A DNA stretch of 64,000 nucleotides, taken from NCBI GenBank assembly GCA_036401375.1, contig DASWVB010000012.1, positions 372,001 to 436,000 of the forward strand, in the 5' to 3' direction. Position 1 is the stretch's first letter; each line of letters begins with the position of its first letter. The notes under the pieces are model-generated. The model searched no databases. It had not been told where the DNA came from and saw only the letters and a program-made list of their open reading frames with translations. This stretch comes from DASWUZ01 sp036401375 (GTDB taxonomy: Bacteria; Acidobacteriota; Terriglobia; Terriglobales; Acidobacteriaceae). A program made the position numbers and the translations under genes. Positions 42,119 through 51,800 of this stretch are shown in pieces.

Positions 42119-45100
42119 TCAGAAGCTAAGCTTCAGAGCTACCTGTATCTGGCGCGGCGGCCGGCTGCCAAACTCATCCGCCGTCTCGATGCTGCTAAAG
42201 CCCCTGGAGTCGAATTGACGGGTGGGTATGCCCCAGTTTGGATGATTAAGCACATTAAATGCGTCGGCCCGCGCGAGGAGACTATGCTCTCGTCCCAGGT
42301 GAAACGACCTGCTGATACTGATATCCGCCTGGCGAAGGGCAGGGCCGATCACGCTGTTGCGTCGAGCAGTTCCAAAGCGCCTTTCCCCCAGCAGATTAGG
42401 ATCGCTGAATGCACATGGATTAAACCACGTGGCTGCTGTTCGCGTCTTATCGGCCGCTCTGCCGCCGTGCGATAAGGTGGTGTGACAGGCCGGGTCTGCA
42501 TTCGCCTCGACAGGGCCCGGCGCCATCGGGTCCGCGACCTGGTCAGGGCGATCGGTGCCGGTCACCAGCGTAGTGTAGCTCTGATAACCCACACGGTTGA
42601 TAGTGAATGGCGTTCCCGATTGCAGCGCAATAATACTGGTGACCTGCCAGCCACCCAGGAGCGCAGCCGCTGTCCCGCTGCGCGACCAGCGCTGGCCCGC
42701 GCCAAAAGGCAGGCCATAGATCACACTCGTAGCCAATCTATTACGCGCGTCAAACCCTGAAAGTCCGCGCTCGCCCGCTAAGTCATGCGAATTCTGCGGA
42801 TATTGCCCCTCTATCTCGCTGCCGGTATATTCTGATCCATTATCGATCGATTTAGACCAGGTATAGGCAAGCAAGAACGCGAGATTGCGCTCAAAGCGCT
42901 TATCGGCTTGTAGCTGAAGTGAGTCGTATCGGCTCGCACGGCCTGTAGCAACCGTAGCCAGGCTGCCGAACTGTGGGTAAGGTGGACTGCCGCCCGGCTC
43001 CGATTGGTTGTTGTCCTGCGTACCCAGCAGGTGAGTTCCTTTTGACCCGACATAAGTCAGTTCAAGACTCAGATCGTTGCGCAAGGCATACTGCGCACCA
43101 GCACTCCAGTGCTGCATATACGGATTGACCTGCCGGCTCGCCGGAACGATTGAGATAGTAACGTTAGCTGGCGAGCTTAGAATATTCTGAATGGTGTTGG
43201 TGCCGCTGTTGTAGAAGTAGGCAAAGCGATAGAACGGCGGATTGATCGTTCCCAACTCGGAGCTGGTCAGGATAGGCTGATCGAAGAAAATGCCGTAGCC
43301 GCCTCGTACCACCATCTTCCTGTCTGCCGTCGCCTGCCATGCGAAGCCTAGGCGCGGCGCCAGGTTCAACTTGCTTATAGTGTAGATGGATCGCGGCACT
43401 CCGCTGGTCCCGGCCTGCAGGAACTGGCAATCCGGCAGCGGCGTACAGCCCGCCGACCTGCCGCTTAAGTCAGGTGTGCTCAGGTGATTGTGTATATCAA
43501 TGGCCGGAGCGTTGTATTCATAGCGCAGACCCGCATTAATCGTCAGCCCGGAGGTAAGATGAACGTCGTCCTGGATATAAGCGCTCCACGACAGGCCCCG
43601 CAGATGGACGTTCGAGTCGCCCTGCGCACTCAGCGTCACTGCCGGGATGCCTAGCAAGAGGTCCTCGAGCGGGCTGCCGCTAAGCCCCAGGAAGGCATAG
43701 TAGCCGCGCGGATAGAAGTCGAAGTAACCATTATCCTGCAGGCGACGGATGTCGACACCTAGTTTGAAGTGATGGTGGTTATTCTGCAGCGGAGAATCCC
43801 ACGTAACATTTTCGGCATACTGGAAGGTATTTACCTCATTGTCCTGCGGGGCTGAGAAGGGTTCCCCGATTACTTCGTATCCCTGCACCTGGACGATCGG
43901 AAAGCCGAAATCCCTGAGATTACCCGGACTGGGAAATCCGATGCGCGCACTCTGGTCTGTACCTTCATTCTGCTGGAATACAGCCTGCCGGTCGCGATTC
44001 AATCCAAAACGCGCATCGCTTAGCAGGTGAGGGCTGAAGAGGTGGACCCAATCGATGCCCAGGTTATGTCCAAATGACCTGGCATTATCACCATATCCAG
44101 GCAGGTTGCTGACAAAGAAAGAGAAATCATAAGGATTATAGGCGGCATCGCGAAACAATACATAGTGGGCTGAGACGACGTCGCCTGGGCGTACCTGGTA
44201 GTCCAGCTTGATCGATGTCTTATCGGCAGCGTTTTGTGCTACGGGCGATGCAACATACGTATTCGAGTGAATGAGATCAGCCCCAACGTTGGCTGCCGGA
44301 AACAGGTTGAGGGCAGCCAGGCCCGCAGCGTTGGCATAGCTCGCAGGAACCGCTGCCAGCAGCGCGGCTCGTTCCGCCTGCGAGGGTACTGTGGACTGAC
44401 GCGTAAACGCCTGTCGCAGGCGAAGCCCCTCGTAGGCCGCAAAAAAGAATGCACGGCTGCGGCTAAGAGGACCGCCTGCCGTTCCCCCGAACTGATCCCG
44501 CTGGTATCGCGGTATGGGAGCGCACGTACCCGGAGCCGATGCCGCCTTGCAGGCCGGCTGATCGAAGTAGTCGCGCGCATCGAGCTGCCTGTTTCGAAAG
44601 AACTCAAATACGGAACCATGCATCTGGTTAGAGCCGCTCTTGAGTACAACATTTATTTGCGCACCGCTGTTTCTGCCATACTCCGCTGAATAGGTGCTCG
44701 CCTGCACCTTGAACTCCTCAATTGCGTCGACCGAGGGCAGAACGCTGCGCCGGTTAATCAGCGCATCGTTATTATCTGAGCCATCTACAACGAAGTTGTT
44801 TGACATCTCACGGCCGCCATTGACGGAGATAGAGCCGCCCTGCGTCGAGTTATCCGAGCCAGCGATAGGTGTGTGTACTCCGGGGACCAGCAGTGCAAAG
44901 CTGAGGAAGTCGCGCTCATTGAGTGGCAGCGTAGCTACCTGCTTTGCGCCGAGCACGTTCCCCACTCCGGAGCTATCTGTCTCCAGCAGCGGCTGCTGGC
45001 CCGTAACTATAATAGTTTCGGTGACAGAGCCTACCTGAAGCGAGACATCCAGCCGTTCTGTCTGATCGACATCCAGGGCAATGTGCGATAACACTGTCCG

Positions 45101-45358
45101 GCGAAAGCCCGCAGCGCTGAAGGTCACACTGTAAATGCCCGGTGGCAGCAAAGGCTCGGAGTAGTCGCCGCTCTGTCCGGTAACTCCTGCTCTTGCAAAG
45201 CTGGTGTGCTCCTCGCGGAATATAATCGTAGCCCCTGGGATAGCAGCGCCAGTCTGGTCCGCAACCGAGCCGATCAGGGTGCCGTGCGCGCTCGCGCATG
45301 TGCCTGCAGGTGCTCGTGCGAGAGCGAGCAGCAGGATGGCATGGAGAAGTTTACGCAT
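42119..45358 (-). CDS. Oar-type TonB-dependent outer-membrane receptor with carboxypeptidase-like domain
   Basis: 1079 residues from ATG 45358; the frame extends to 45403, but the signal peptide starts MRKLLHAILLLALARAPAG. After it comes a carboxypeptidase-regulatory-like domain (GTLIGSVADQTGAAIPGATI, GIYSVTFSAAGFRR), then a plug (RDFLSFALLVPGVHTP, GGREMSNNFVVDGSDNNDA) and a beta-barrel ending VALKLSF. No TonB box is obvious. Acidobacteria have many such receptors for oligosaccharide import. Its place next to the rhamnose genes suggests rhamnose-containing glycans, but that is inference. The 3' end is 232 bases from rhaT, convergent. Confidence 0.9.
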   Translation of the reverse strand: MRKLLHAILLLALARAPAGTCASAHGTLIGSVADQTGAAIPGATIIFREEHTSFARAGVTGQSGDYSEPLLPPGIYSVTFSAAGFRRTVLSHIALDVDQTERLDVSLQVGSVTETIIVTGQQPLLETDSSGVGNVLGAKQVATLPLNERDFLSFALLVPGVHTPIAGSDNSTQGGSISVNGGREMSNNFVVDGSDNNDALINRRSVLPSVDAIEEFKVQASTYSAEYGRNSGAQINVVLKSGSNQMHGSVFEFFRNRQLDARDYFDQPACKAASAPGTCAPIPRYQRDQFGGTAGGPLSRSRAFFFAAYEGLRLRQAFTRQSTVPSQAERAALLAAVPASYANAAGLAALNLFPAANVGADLIHSNTYVASPVAQNAADKTSIKLDYQVRPGDVVSAHYVLFRDAAYNPYDFSFFVSNLPGYGDNARSFGHNLGIDWVHLFSPHLLSDARFGLNRDRQAVFQQNEGTDQSARIGFPSPGNLRDFGFPIVQVQGYEVIGEPFSAPQDNEVNTFQYAENVTWDSPLQNNHHHFKLGVDIRRLQDNGYFDFYPRGYYAFLGLSGSPLEDLLLGIPAVTLSAQGDSNVHLRGLSWSAYIQDDVHLTSGLTINAGLRYEYNAPAIDIHNHLSTPDLSGRSAGCTPLPDCQFLQAGTSGVPRSIYTISKLNLAPRLGFAWQATADRKMVVRGGYGIFFDQPILTSSELGTINPPFYRFAYFYNSGTNTIQNILSSPANVTISIVPASRQVNPYMQHWSAGAQYALRNDLSLELTYVGSKGTHLLGTQDNNQSEPGGSPPYPQFGSLATVATGRASRYDSLQLQADKRFERNLAFLLAYTWSKSIDNGSEYTGSEIEGQYPQNSHDLAGERGLSGFDARNRLATSVIYGLPFGAGQRWSRSGTAAALLGGWQVTSIIALQSGTPFTINRVGYQSYTTLVTGTDRPDQVADPMAPGPVEANADPACHTTLSHGGRAADKTRTAATWFNPCAFSDPNLLGERRFGTARRNSVIGPALRQADISISRSFHLGREHSLLARADAFNVLNHPNWGIPTRQFDSRGFSSIETADEFGSRPPRQIQVALKLSF

Positions 45359-45529
45359 GATCTTCCCTGTACACATTACGCGGGCAACAAGCCGTGCCCG
45401 CATGCCAGACTATCTCCCAGGTTGAACGAATACTAGCATAGAGGCTGGCGGAGCGAGCGAAAGGACCTTCCCTGCGCGGCCGCCGTGTGCCGCTGTCCGC
45501 AGCCACCCGCCAAGTGAGACACAAAGTTA

Positions 45530-45558
45530 TTGCGAGGGTGACTACTCTGCCGTATGCT
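45530..45558 (+). promoter_or_regulatory. Sigma-70-like promoter of the flavoprotein gene
   Basis: TTGCGA (45530-45535), 17 bases, then TATGCT (45553-45558). This fits -35 and -10 spacing, about 80 bases upstream of ATG 45642. Confidence 0.45.
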
Positions 45559-45641
45559 GACCGCGACGAACGCTGCTCAACGCCTTGCATAGGCTGACGG
45601 CATCCGGCGGCCCGGCGAAGCGGATCTAGATCGGAGACAAG

Positions 45642-47792
45642 ATGGAAAAGATTGCAATACTAGGTGGTGGCATAGCTGCCCTGACCGCCGCCTATGAACT
45701 AACCTCGGTCCCGGGATGGCAGCAGCGCTACCAGGTAGACGTCTATACCCTCGGCTGGCGGCTTGGCGGCAAGGGAGCCTGTGGACGGAACCGCGCCTAC
45801 CGCGACCGCATCGAGGAGCATGGAATTCATCTGTGGATGGGCTTCTATGAGAACTCATTCAACGTGCTGCGTCATGTCTATGATGAGTGCGGGCAAAAAG
45901 GGTTGATGCCCGATACACCTTTCACGGATGTGACCAGGGCATTTACACCTATGGTTCATGGTGTACAGGCTGAGTTAGTCGGCTCTCAGTGGAAGCTATG
46001 GGACGTCCCCTGGCCGTCCTCCAATGATTTTCCCGGCAGCGACGAGCTCTTTGACGGTACCCACGCGCCGCCCACTCCCTGGGATTTCAGCAAGAGGTTA
46101 ATGGAGGAGGTGCGCATCAAGTTTGAAGAGACCGCGCAGAAGCGGCCGCTTTTGCAGGCAGTGTACCAGGCCTTTGCCGGCGAGCTTGCCGACAGCGTAG
46201 GTGATGACCCCGCCGCCGCTGTGGCCGCATCCACCGTCCACTCTACGTGGCTGCATGCGGCACTTACCTTCGCCCAGAGAATGGACGCCGATGCGGTCTG
46301 CCACTCGCTCGACGAACGGCAGGTGATGGTAACCCTTCTGCAAAAGTTCCTGAATGTGCTGCGGGCGCTTACCGAGGATGTGCTAGCTCAAGACGATGAT
46401 CTGCGGCACGCCGTCATCCTCATCGACACTTTTGTCAGCATGGTGATCGGGATGCATGCGGACGACGTCCTCTGCAAAGGATTCTTGAGTATCGATGATC
46501 TCGATTTCAGTGAGTGGCTGGCCAGGCACGGCTGCTCCTATCCGAGTTCCGCGGTAGTCAAGGGTCTTTACGACGGCGTCTTTGCTTATGAGAATGGCGA
46601 CCGGGCGACGCCGCGAATCGCCGCGGGGACCGGCCTCTATACCCTTTTGCGGCTGGCTCTCACCTACCGCGGTGCAGTGATGTACTGGATGAATGCAGGA
46701 ATGGGGGAGACTATCTTCAGTCCCATTTATCTTGTGCTGGCTGCGCGGGGAGTCACTTTCCACTTCTTTCATAAAGTAAGTGAGCTGGGTGTCTCACCCG
46801 ACGGCCAGGAGGTTGACACCATTGCGATCGATGTCCAGGCGACAGTAAAGCCGGAGCTCGGCGCGGTCTACAGTCCACTTTTCACCGTAAGTGGAATTCC
46901 ATGCTGGCCAACTGAACCCTTCTTCGATCAGCTCGTGGAGGGCGATGCTATTCAGAAGTGTACAAATCCAAACCTTGAATCGTGGTGGACGGACTGGGAG
47001 CCGGTCGCGTCACGCACGCTCAAAAAAGGCGTTGACTTCGACTCGGTGGTGCTGGCGACCTCACTCGGCACTCTGCCCTATCTCTGCAAGCAATTGATCG
47101 AGAGAGACAAGACCCTGGGCTGGAAGAACATGGTGACTTACCTGCAGGCGATCAAGACACAGGGGCTGCAACTGTGGCTGAACAAGACCGCTGGGCAGCA
47201 GGGATGGACGCGTCCTCGCGGCATCCTGTGCGGCTACGTAGAGCCCTTCGACACCTGGTCCGACATGACTCCCCTGCTGCCGCGCGAGAGCTGGCTTCCC
47301 GAGGACAACGCGCAACAGTCTGCCTACTTCTGCAATGCATACCTTGACCCACTGCCCACCGCACCCTTCAGCGATCCTGCCTATCCCGCTCGAGAGAGGC
47401 AGTGCGTCATCGATAACTCGCTGGCGTTTCTAAGTCAGGATATTGGACTTCTTTTACCAGGCGCGGACAACAACGGCGTCTTCGACTTTGGCAGTCTCGT
47501 CTCGATCGGCAATGCACAAGGTCAGGCACGCCTCCTCGAGCAGTTCTTCCGTGTAAATATAGACCCCAGCGAGTTGTACGTTCTAAGTCTCCCTGGAACC
47601 ACAAAGTATCGTCTAGCTCCCTCCGATTCCCGCTTTTCTAACCTGTACCTGGCGGGGGACTGGACGCTCAGCGATCTCAACGTCGGCTGCATCGAAGCTA
47701 CCGTCATTTCGGGCAAGCTGGCTGCACGGGCGATCAGTGGCAGCCCTGGTTTTATCTACGGCTCGTTTGGTAGCCCGGTGGCTCACCCCTGA
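45642..47792 (+). CDS. FAD-dependent amine-oxidase/desaturase-like flavoprotein
   Basis: 716 residues. The N-terminal Rossmann motif AILGGGIAALTAAYEL, then YTLGWRLGGKGACG for FAD and a C-terminal LYLAGDWTLSDLNVGCIEATV that closes the FAD site, as in phytoene desaturase, amine oxidase and hydroxysqualene enzymes. The large middle part (residues about 120-400) has no recognised domain. The fold oxidises a C-N or C-C bond; the substrate is unknown. No signal peptide. Its stop overlaps by 10 bases the stop of the decarboxylase-like gene on the other strand, so the two genes are closely placed. GC content is lower than average for the window. Confidence 0.78.
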   Translation: MEKIAILGGGIAALTAAYELTSVPGWQQRYQVDVYTLGWRLGGKGACGRNRAYRDRIEEHGIHLWMGFYENSFNVLRHVYDECGQKGLMPDTPFTDVTRAFTPMVHGVQAELVGSQWKLWDVPWPSSNDFPGSDELFDGTHAPPTPWDFSKRLMEEVRIKFEETAQKRPLLQAVYQAFAGELADSVGDDPAAAVAASTVHSTWLHAALTFAQRMDADAVCHSLDERQVMVTLLQKFLNVLRALTEDVLAQDDDLRHAVILIDTFVSMVIGMHADDVLCKGFLSIDDLDFSEWLARHGCSYPSSAVVKGLYDGVFAYENGDRATPRIAAGTGLYTLLRLALTYRGAVMYWMNAGMGETIFSPIYLVLAARGVTFHFFHKVSELGVSPDGQEVDTIAIDVQATVKPELGAVYSPLFTVSGIPCWPTEPFFDQLVEGDAIQKCTNPNLESWWTDWEPVASRTLKKGVDFDSVVLATSLGTLPYLCKQLIERDKTLGWKNMVTYLQAIKTQGLQLWLNKTAGQQGWTRPRGILCGYVEPFDTWSDMTPLLPRESWLPEDNAQQSAYFCNAYLDPLPTAPFSDPAYPARERQCVIDNSLAFLSQDIGLLLPGADNNGVFDFGSLVSIGNAQGQARLLEQFFRVNIDPSELYVLSLPGTTKYRLAPSDSRFSNLYLAGDWTLSDLNVGCIEATVISGKLAARAISGSPGFIYGSFGSPVAHP

Positions 47793-48826
47793 GGGTCGGC
47801 CGGAGGTCTCGACACGGCGGGCGAGGGGTTGGGGCGCACACCGTGCGGCGCCATGGGTGGCATGGGCACCAGCTTTGCCCGGGAAAATGGCGGCAATAAT
47901 TCAAAGGGAATGCTGCAGCGGAAAGATCCCTCCGGGACCTGGAGAGCTACAAACGAGGCGCTCGTGATAGCTTTCCAGTTATAAGTGCCCTTGGGCAGCG
48001 CAGGCATGTCCTGCGATACTGTCACCTGCGCATTTACAGGCTGCATCATGCTGTAGTTCCATCCCCAGTGGTAATGCAGGAAGAGTGTCTGCCCCCAGAG
48101 GTATGGATTAGCGCCCGGCTGACCCAGCAGCCCCTGCCACTTATCCAGGTTTGCCTCATGCGGCGGAGTCTCGATCGCGCCGATTGGCTCAAATGTTGCG
48201 CTCAGCAGAGGCTTGCCACTAAACAGAGTCTTAATCTGGTAGGTATTCTCTGTAGTCGTGATCCTGCTGAGGTACTTACGGTAACCTGCGAGCCTGCCAA
48301 GGATAGTCGGATAAACGCGGTTAAGATGCAGCACCGGCAGATAGAGGAACGGGCCGACGTAGCCTTGATCTCCTGATATATACAAGTTGGGAACGCCGAC
48401 TGCATATTCAAGGTAGCTGGGACCTCGAAGCGGGTTCCAGACCCGATGCAGATTCTCGGTATATCCAAACATGTAAATGACCGGGTGAGTGCCGTCGGCG
48501 CGAATATTCTTCGGATCGATGTGTAAGTCGCCGCTAAGTGTCGCCTTGATCTCTTCTACCGGGATATAGGAGAAGAGCAGGGTTACAAGGTACTCCCCGC
48601 AGATATCCGCGTGCGATGTCTTGATAGGCAGATCGTGTTCCAGGTCAGGCAGGGGATATTTGGGCGGCGGACGGTTCTGCCATGAGCGGAAGTAGGCCGG
48701 AGCTGCGGCCCGTCCCGTGAGCCGGTCAAAGAGCTCATCGAGCACATCCGTGACTCCCATCACGATCGACCAGATCCAGTGGGAGAGGGTGCTGTCAAAG
48801 AAGAACTCCATGAACCAGGCCATCAT
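47783..48826 (-). CDS. Acetoacetate-decarboxylase-like protein
   Basis: 347 residues. The stretch YLEYAVGVPNLYISGDQGY, then FLYLPVLHLNRVYPTILGR and LAGYRKYLSRI, resembles the acetoacetate decarboxylase superfamily, where G-R-x-x-G-[YFW]-P-K holds the catalytic lysine; here the proline is arginine but the lysine remains. The N-terminus (MAWFMEFFFDSTLSHWIW) could be a membrane-association helix. Members include enzymes of small-molecule pathways, so the substrate is uncertain. The ATG overlaps the kinase stop by 4 bases (ATGA), so translation is coupled to the kinase. Convergent with the flavoprotein. Confidence 0.65.
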   Translation of the reverse strand: MMAWFMEFFFDSTLSHWIWSIVMGVTDVLDELFDRLTGRAAAPAYFRSWQNRPPPKYPLPDLEHDLPIKTSHADICGEYLVTLLFSYIPVEEIKATLSGDLHIDPKNIRADGTHPVIYMFGYTENLHRVWNPLRGPSYLEYAVGVPNLYISGDQGYVGPFLYLPVLHLNRVYPTILGRLAGYRKYLSRITTTENTYQIKTLFSGKPLLSATFEPIGAIETPPHEANLDKWQGLLGQPGANPYLWGQTLFLHYHWGWNYSMMQPVNAQVTVSQDMPALPKGTYNWKAITSASFVALQVPEGSFRCSIPFELLPPFSRAKLVPMPPMAPHGVRPNPSPAVSRPPADPQG

Positions 48827-51800
48827 GCTTGCGGCTGCCAGCCTCCGGCGAGGGTGGCTGCCAGCCGCTGCGGGTCAACCGCACCGCAGTCGCGCAGCCT
48901 CTCATCGGCCTCCCGCACCATGCTGCTTCCTTGCTCACCGCCGAGCAGCGATCCACGGCGGCGCAGCACCGCGGCTGCGTAGCCTTTCATATCCAGGCTG
49001 CGGTAGAGAGCCTCTGACCTCGCAAAGCCAGCCAGCGCAGCCGGCTTGTCCCCTCGCGCCTCGGCCAGTTCAGCGACCGCGCAGGGGTAGGCCGCCTCGC
49101 CAAACCGCCCGGGACTCCTCTGCAGCATTTTTGTCTTTCGCTGCGCCACTTTCCAGAGCTTTTCCCTGTCGCCCGCGCCGGTGGCCGGCAGCGCAGCTTT
49201 GGCCAGCGCCGCCCGCACCCAGAAGCTGAGGAACGGCGGGCGCATTGCGGGATGCTTGTCAAAGCCGTACTTCGACATCATCGCCCACTGCTCCTCCATG
49301 TAGGGGAGCAGCAGCGCCGCCCTGCCCTCGTAAAATTCGATGAAGCCCGTCACCGTCGCGCCCATGGCATTTTGCACATCGTAGCCCCGCGTGGACCAGC
49401 GTGCCAGGCCCTTTCGAACGGTCTGCAGCGCATCGGCTGGGCGATCGTCCGCAAGCTGCGCAAACGCCGAGGGAAAGGTCTCCGCCACGGTCTGCGAGTA
49501 GAGGTCTCCCGACTCGATCGCGTCCTTGATGGTGGCCTCGGCGCGCCGGCCCATGTCCGCGTAGTCCCCCAGCACAAACTGCGTGTAGAGGTGAATCGTG
49601 TTCACCGACGCCAGCTGCCAGCTCACGCCGGTGCAGTGGTTGCGATACAGCAGCTCGGCCTCGCGCAGATGATGCAGAGCGTTCTTCCACTCCGAGCAGC
49701 CATGCGACGTCACGGCCCTGGACTGCTCGAGCATGGCCCTCGCGCGCGGTGTGTCGAGCTGCGCCGTCAACTCTTCTCCGATGGCGAGCAGGCGGTCAGC
49801 GAGCGGTCGGCCGCCGATGCGGGTCATGATCGGGATCCAGCACGTCATCACGATGGCATTGAGCAGGCGCTCGGCTTCCCCCGCCTTGAGCGCATCCCTC
49901 AGCGCCATAAGTCCGAAGTTCATAGACCTGGGAATGTCGATTAGCACGAGCCCGGCGGAGAGCGACCAGGTGGTGTCTGCGCGCAGCAGCAGCTCACGCG
50001 GCACATCGGCGGCCGGCCGGCGCCTGTAGCTCAGTCCGCGCAGCCGCAGCGCGAGCAGCCGGGCAACGATGTACGCGGTCAGCACGCCGCGGCTGCGCGG
50101 CTCACGCAGCCCCAGCCGCGCGACGATCCGCTCATACACCTTCAGGCCCTTGTCGAGGTGGCCGGTCGAGCAGTAGAGGAAGCCGGCCCGACGCTCCAGC
50201 TCGAGCGACTCGCTGGCCGGCGCCTGCTGCGAGAGCCGATCAAACTCCTCTGCGGCAGCGCGTCCGCGTCCGGCGTTGGCCAGGGCCTCGGCCAGCTTCA
50301 GCCGCGTTGCGCTCTGGCCAGGTTCAGAGAGGTCACCGATCGCGAGGGCCTTCTGATAAAAGCGCGCCGCCTTCTCAAAGGCCAGCGCGTCGTCCGCGCG
50401 ACGGGCAGCAAGCTCGTAGTAGTGTGCGGCCCGCGGGCGCTCTTCCGCGCCTTCAAAGTGCACGGCCAGCAACTCCGGATCAGCTCCTCCCGAGCGCTCC
50501 AGCGTGATCGCGAGCGACTGGTGGCGACGCCGCGACTCACCCGCCGGCAGCGACTTCGCCACTGACTCGCGGATGCGGTCGTGGTATGTCTCGACCACCT
50601 CCACTCCACCGAAGCTGAAGCTGCGCGTCAGGTTCGCGATGCGCAGGATGTTGAGCACGACCGGGTCCTGGTGTTCGAGACCCGCGGCAGCGTAGGCGTC
50701 GGACTTCGCAATAGGGGTACCCGCCACCGCGATCACCTCGAGCAGGTCCCGCGCGCTCGCCGGCAGCGTCGAAAAGCGGCTGCGCAGCACCGTGTCGAGG
50801 GTGATGCGCTCGGCCAATGCCTCGGTCTTCGAGCCCTGCTCGCGGGCGCTCTGCGCGAGCTGGTAGATGAAGAAGGGATTGCCCTCGCCCTCACCCACGA
50901 TCTTCGCGGCCGCCATGCCGTCCCCGCCATTTGCCCCGCTGAGGATCCGTGCCGCGAGCTCCGCCGACTCCTCCGCCGAAAAGGCGCCGATCGGCGCCTG
51001 GAACGTGCTCACACCCGAGCTTCGCACCGCCCGCAGCCACTGCTGCAGCCACGGGTTCCGCTCCTCATACTCACTGCGATAAGAGGAGAGGTAGAGCACA
51101 GCAGGCGCGTTGGGCGAGGCGAGCAGGCTGGACAGCAGCTGCACGCTCTCCGCGTCGCTCCACTGCATGTCGTCGATGCAGAAGATGATCTGGCGATCTC
51201 GTCCAAGCCCGCGGATGATGTCCCGCAGGCAGGCGAAGGCCGCACGCCGGCGCAACTGCGGCTCAAGGATCTGCGTCTCGCCGGTCTGCGCCTCGCCAAC
51301 CGGGGTACCGCGACTTTTAGCATCGAGACCCAGAGCATCGCGACGCTGCGTCTGGCGACCCTGCGCATCGCGGCGCGCCAGCCGCTGCCGCACCTGGGCA
51401 GACTGCAGCAGGACCGGAAACACCTGGACAAGAGCCCTGAGCGGTGCCACCGGGAGCTGCTCGATCACCCCCGGTGAGTAGCCGCGGCCGAGGTCGAAGC
51501 GGCCGGCGGCGAGCCGCGGCAGGGTGTCGTCGAGGTGCTCGGCCAGCGCGTCCATGGCGCTGTCGATCCCCTTGTAAGGCACGGACTCCTGCTCATAGCA
51601 GCGCCCCCGCAGCAGCAGGGTGTCGCGATCGGAGAGTCCGCTCAGGAACTTCTGCACCAGCGAGCTCTTGCCAAATCCCGATGGCCCATAGACCATCGCG
51701 ACCGCCGCCGATCCCGAGCGCGCGGCACGCAGCGCATCATTGAGGATGCCCAGCTCGCGCTCGCGGCCGATAAAGTCCGCCGCCGACGGGTTCGCGCCCG

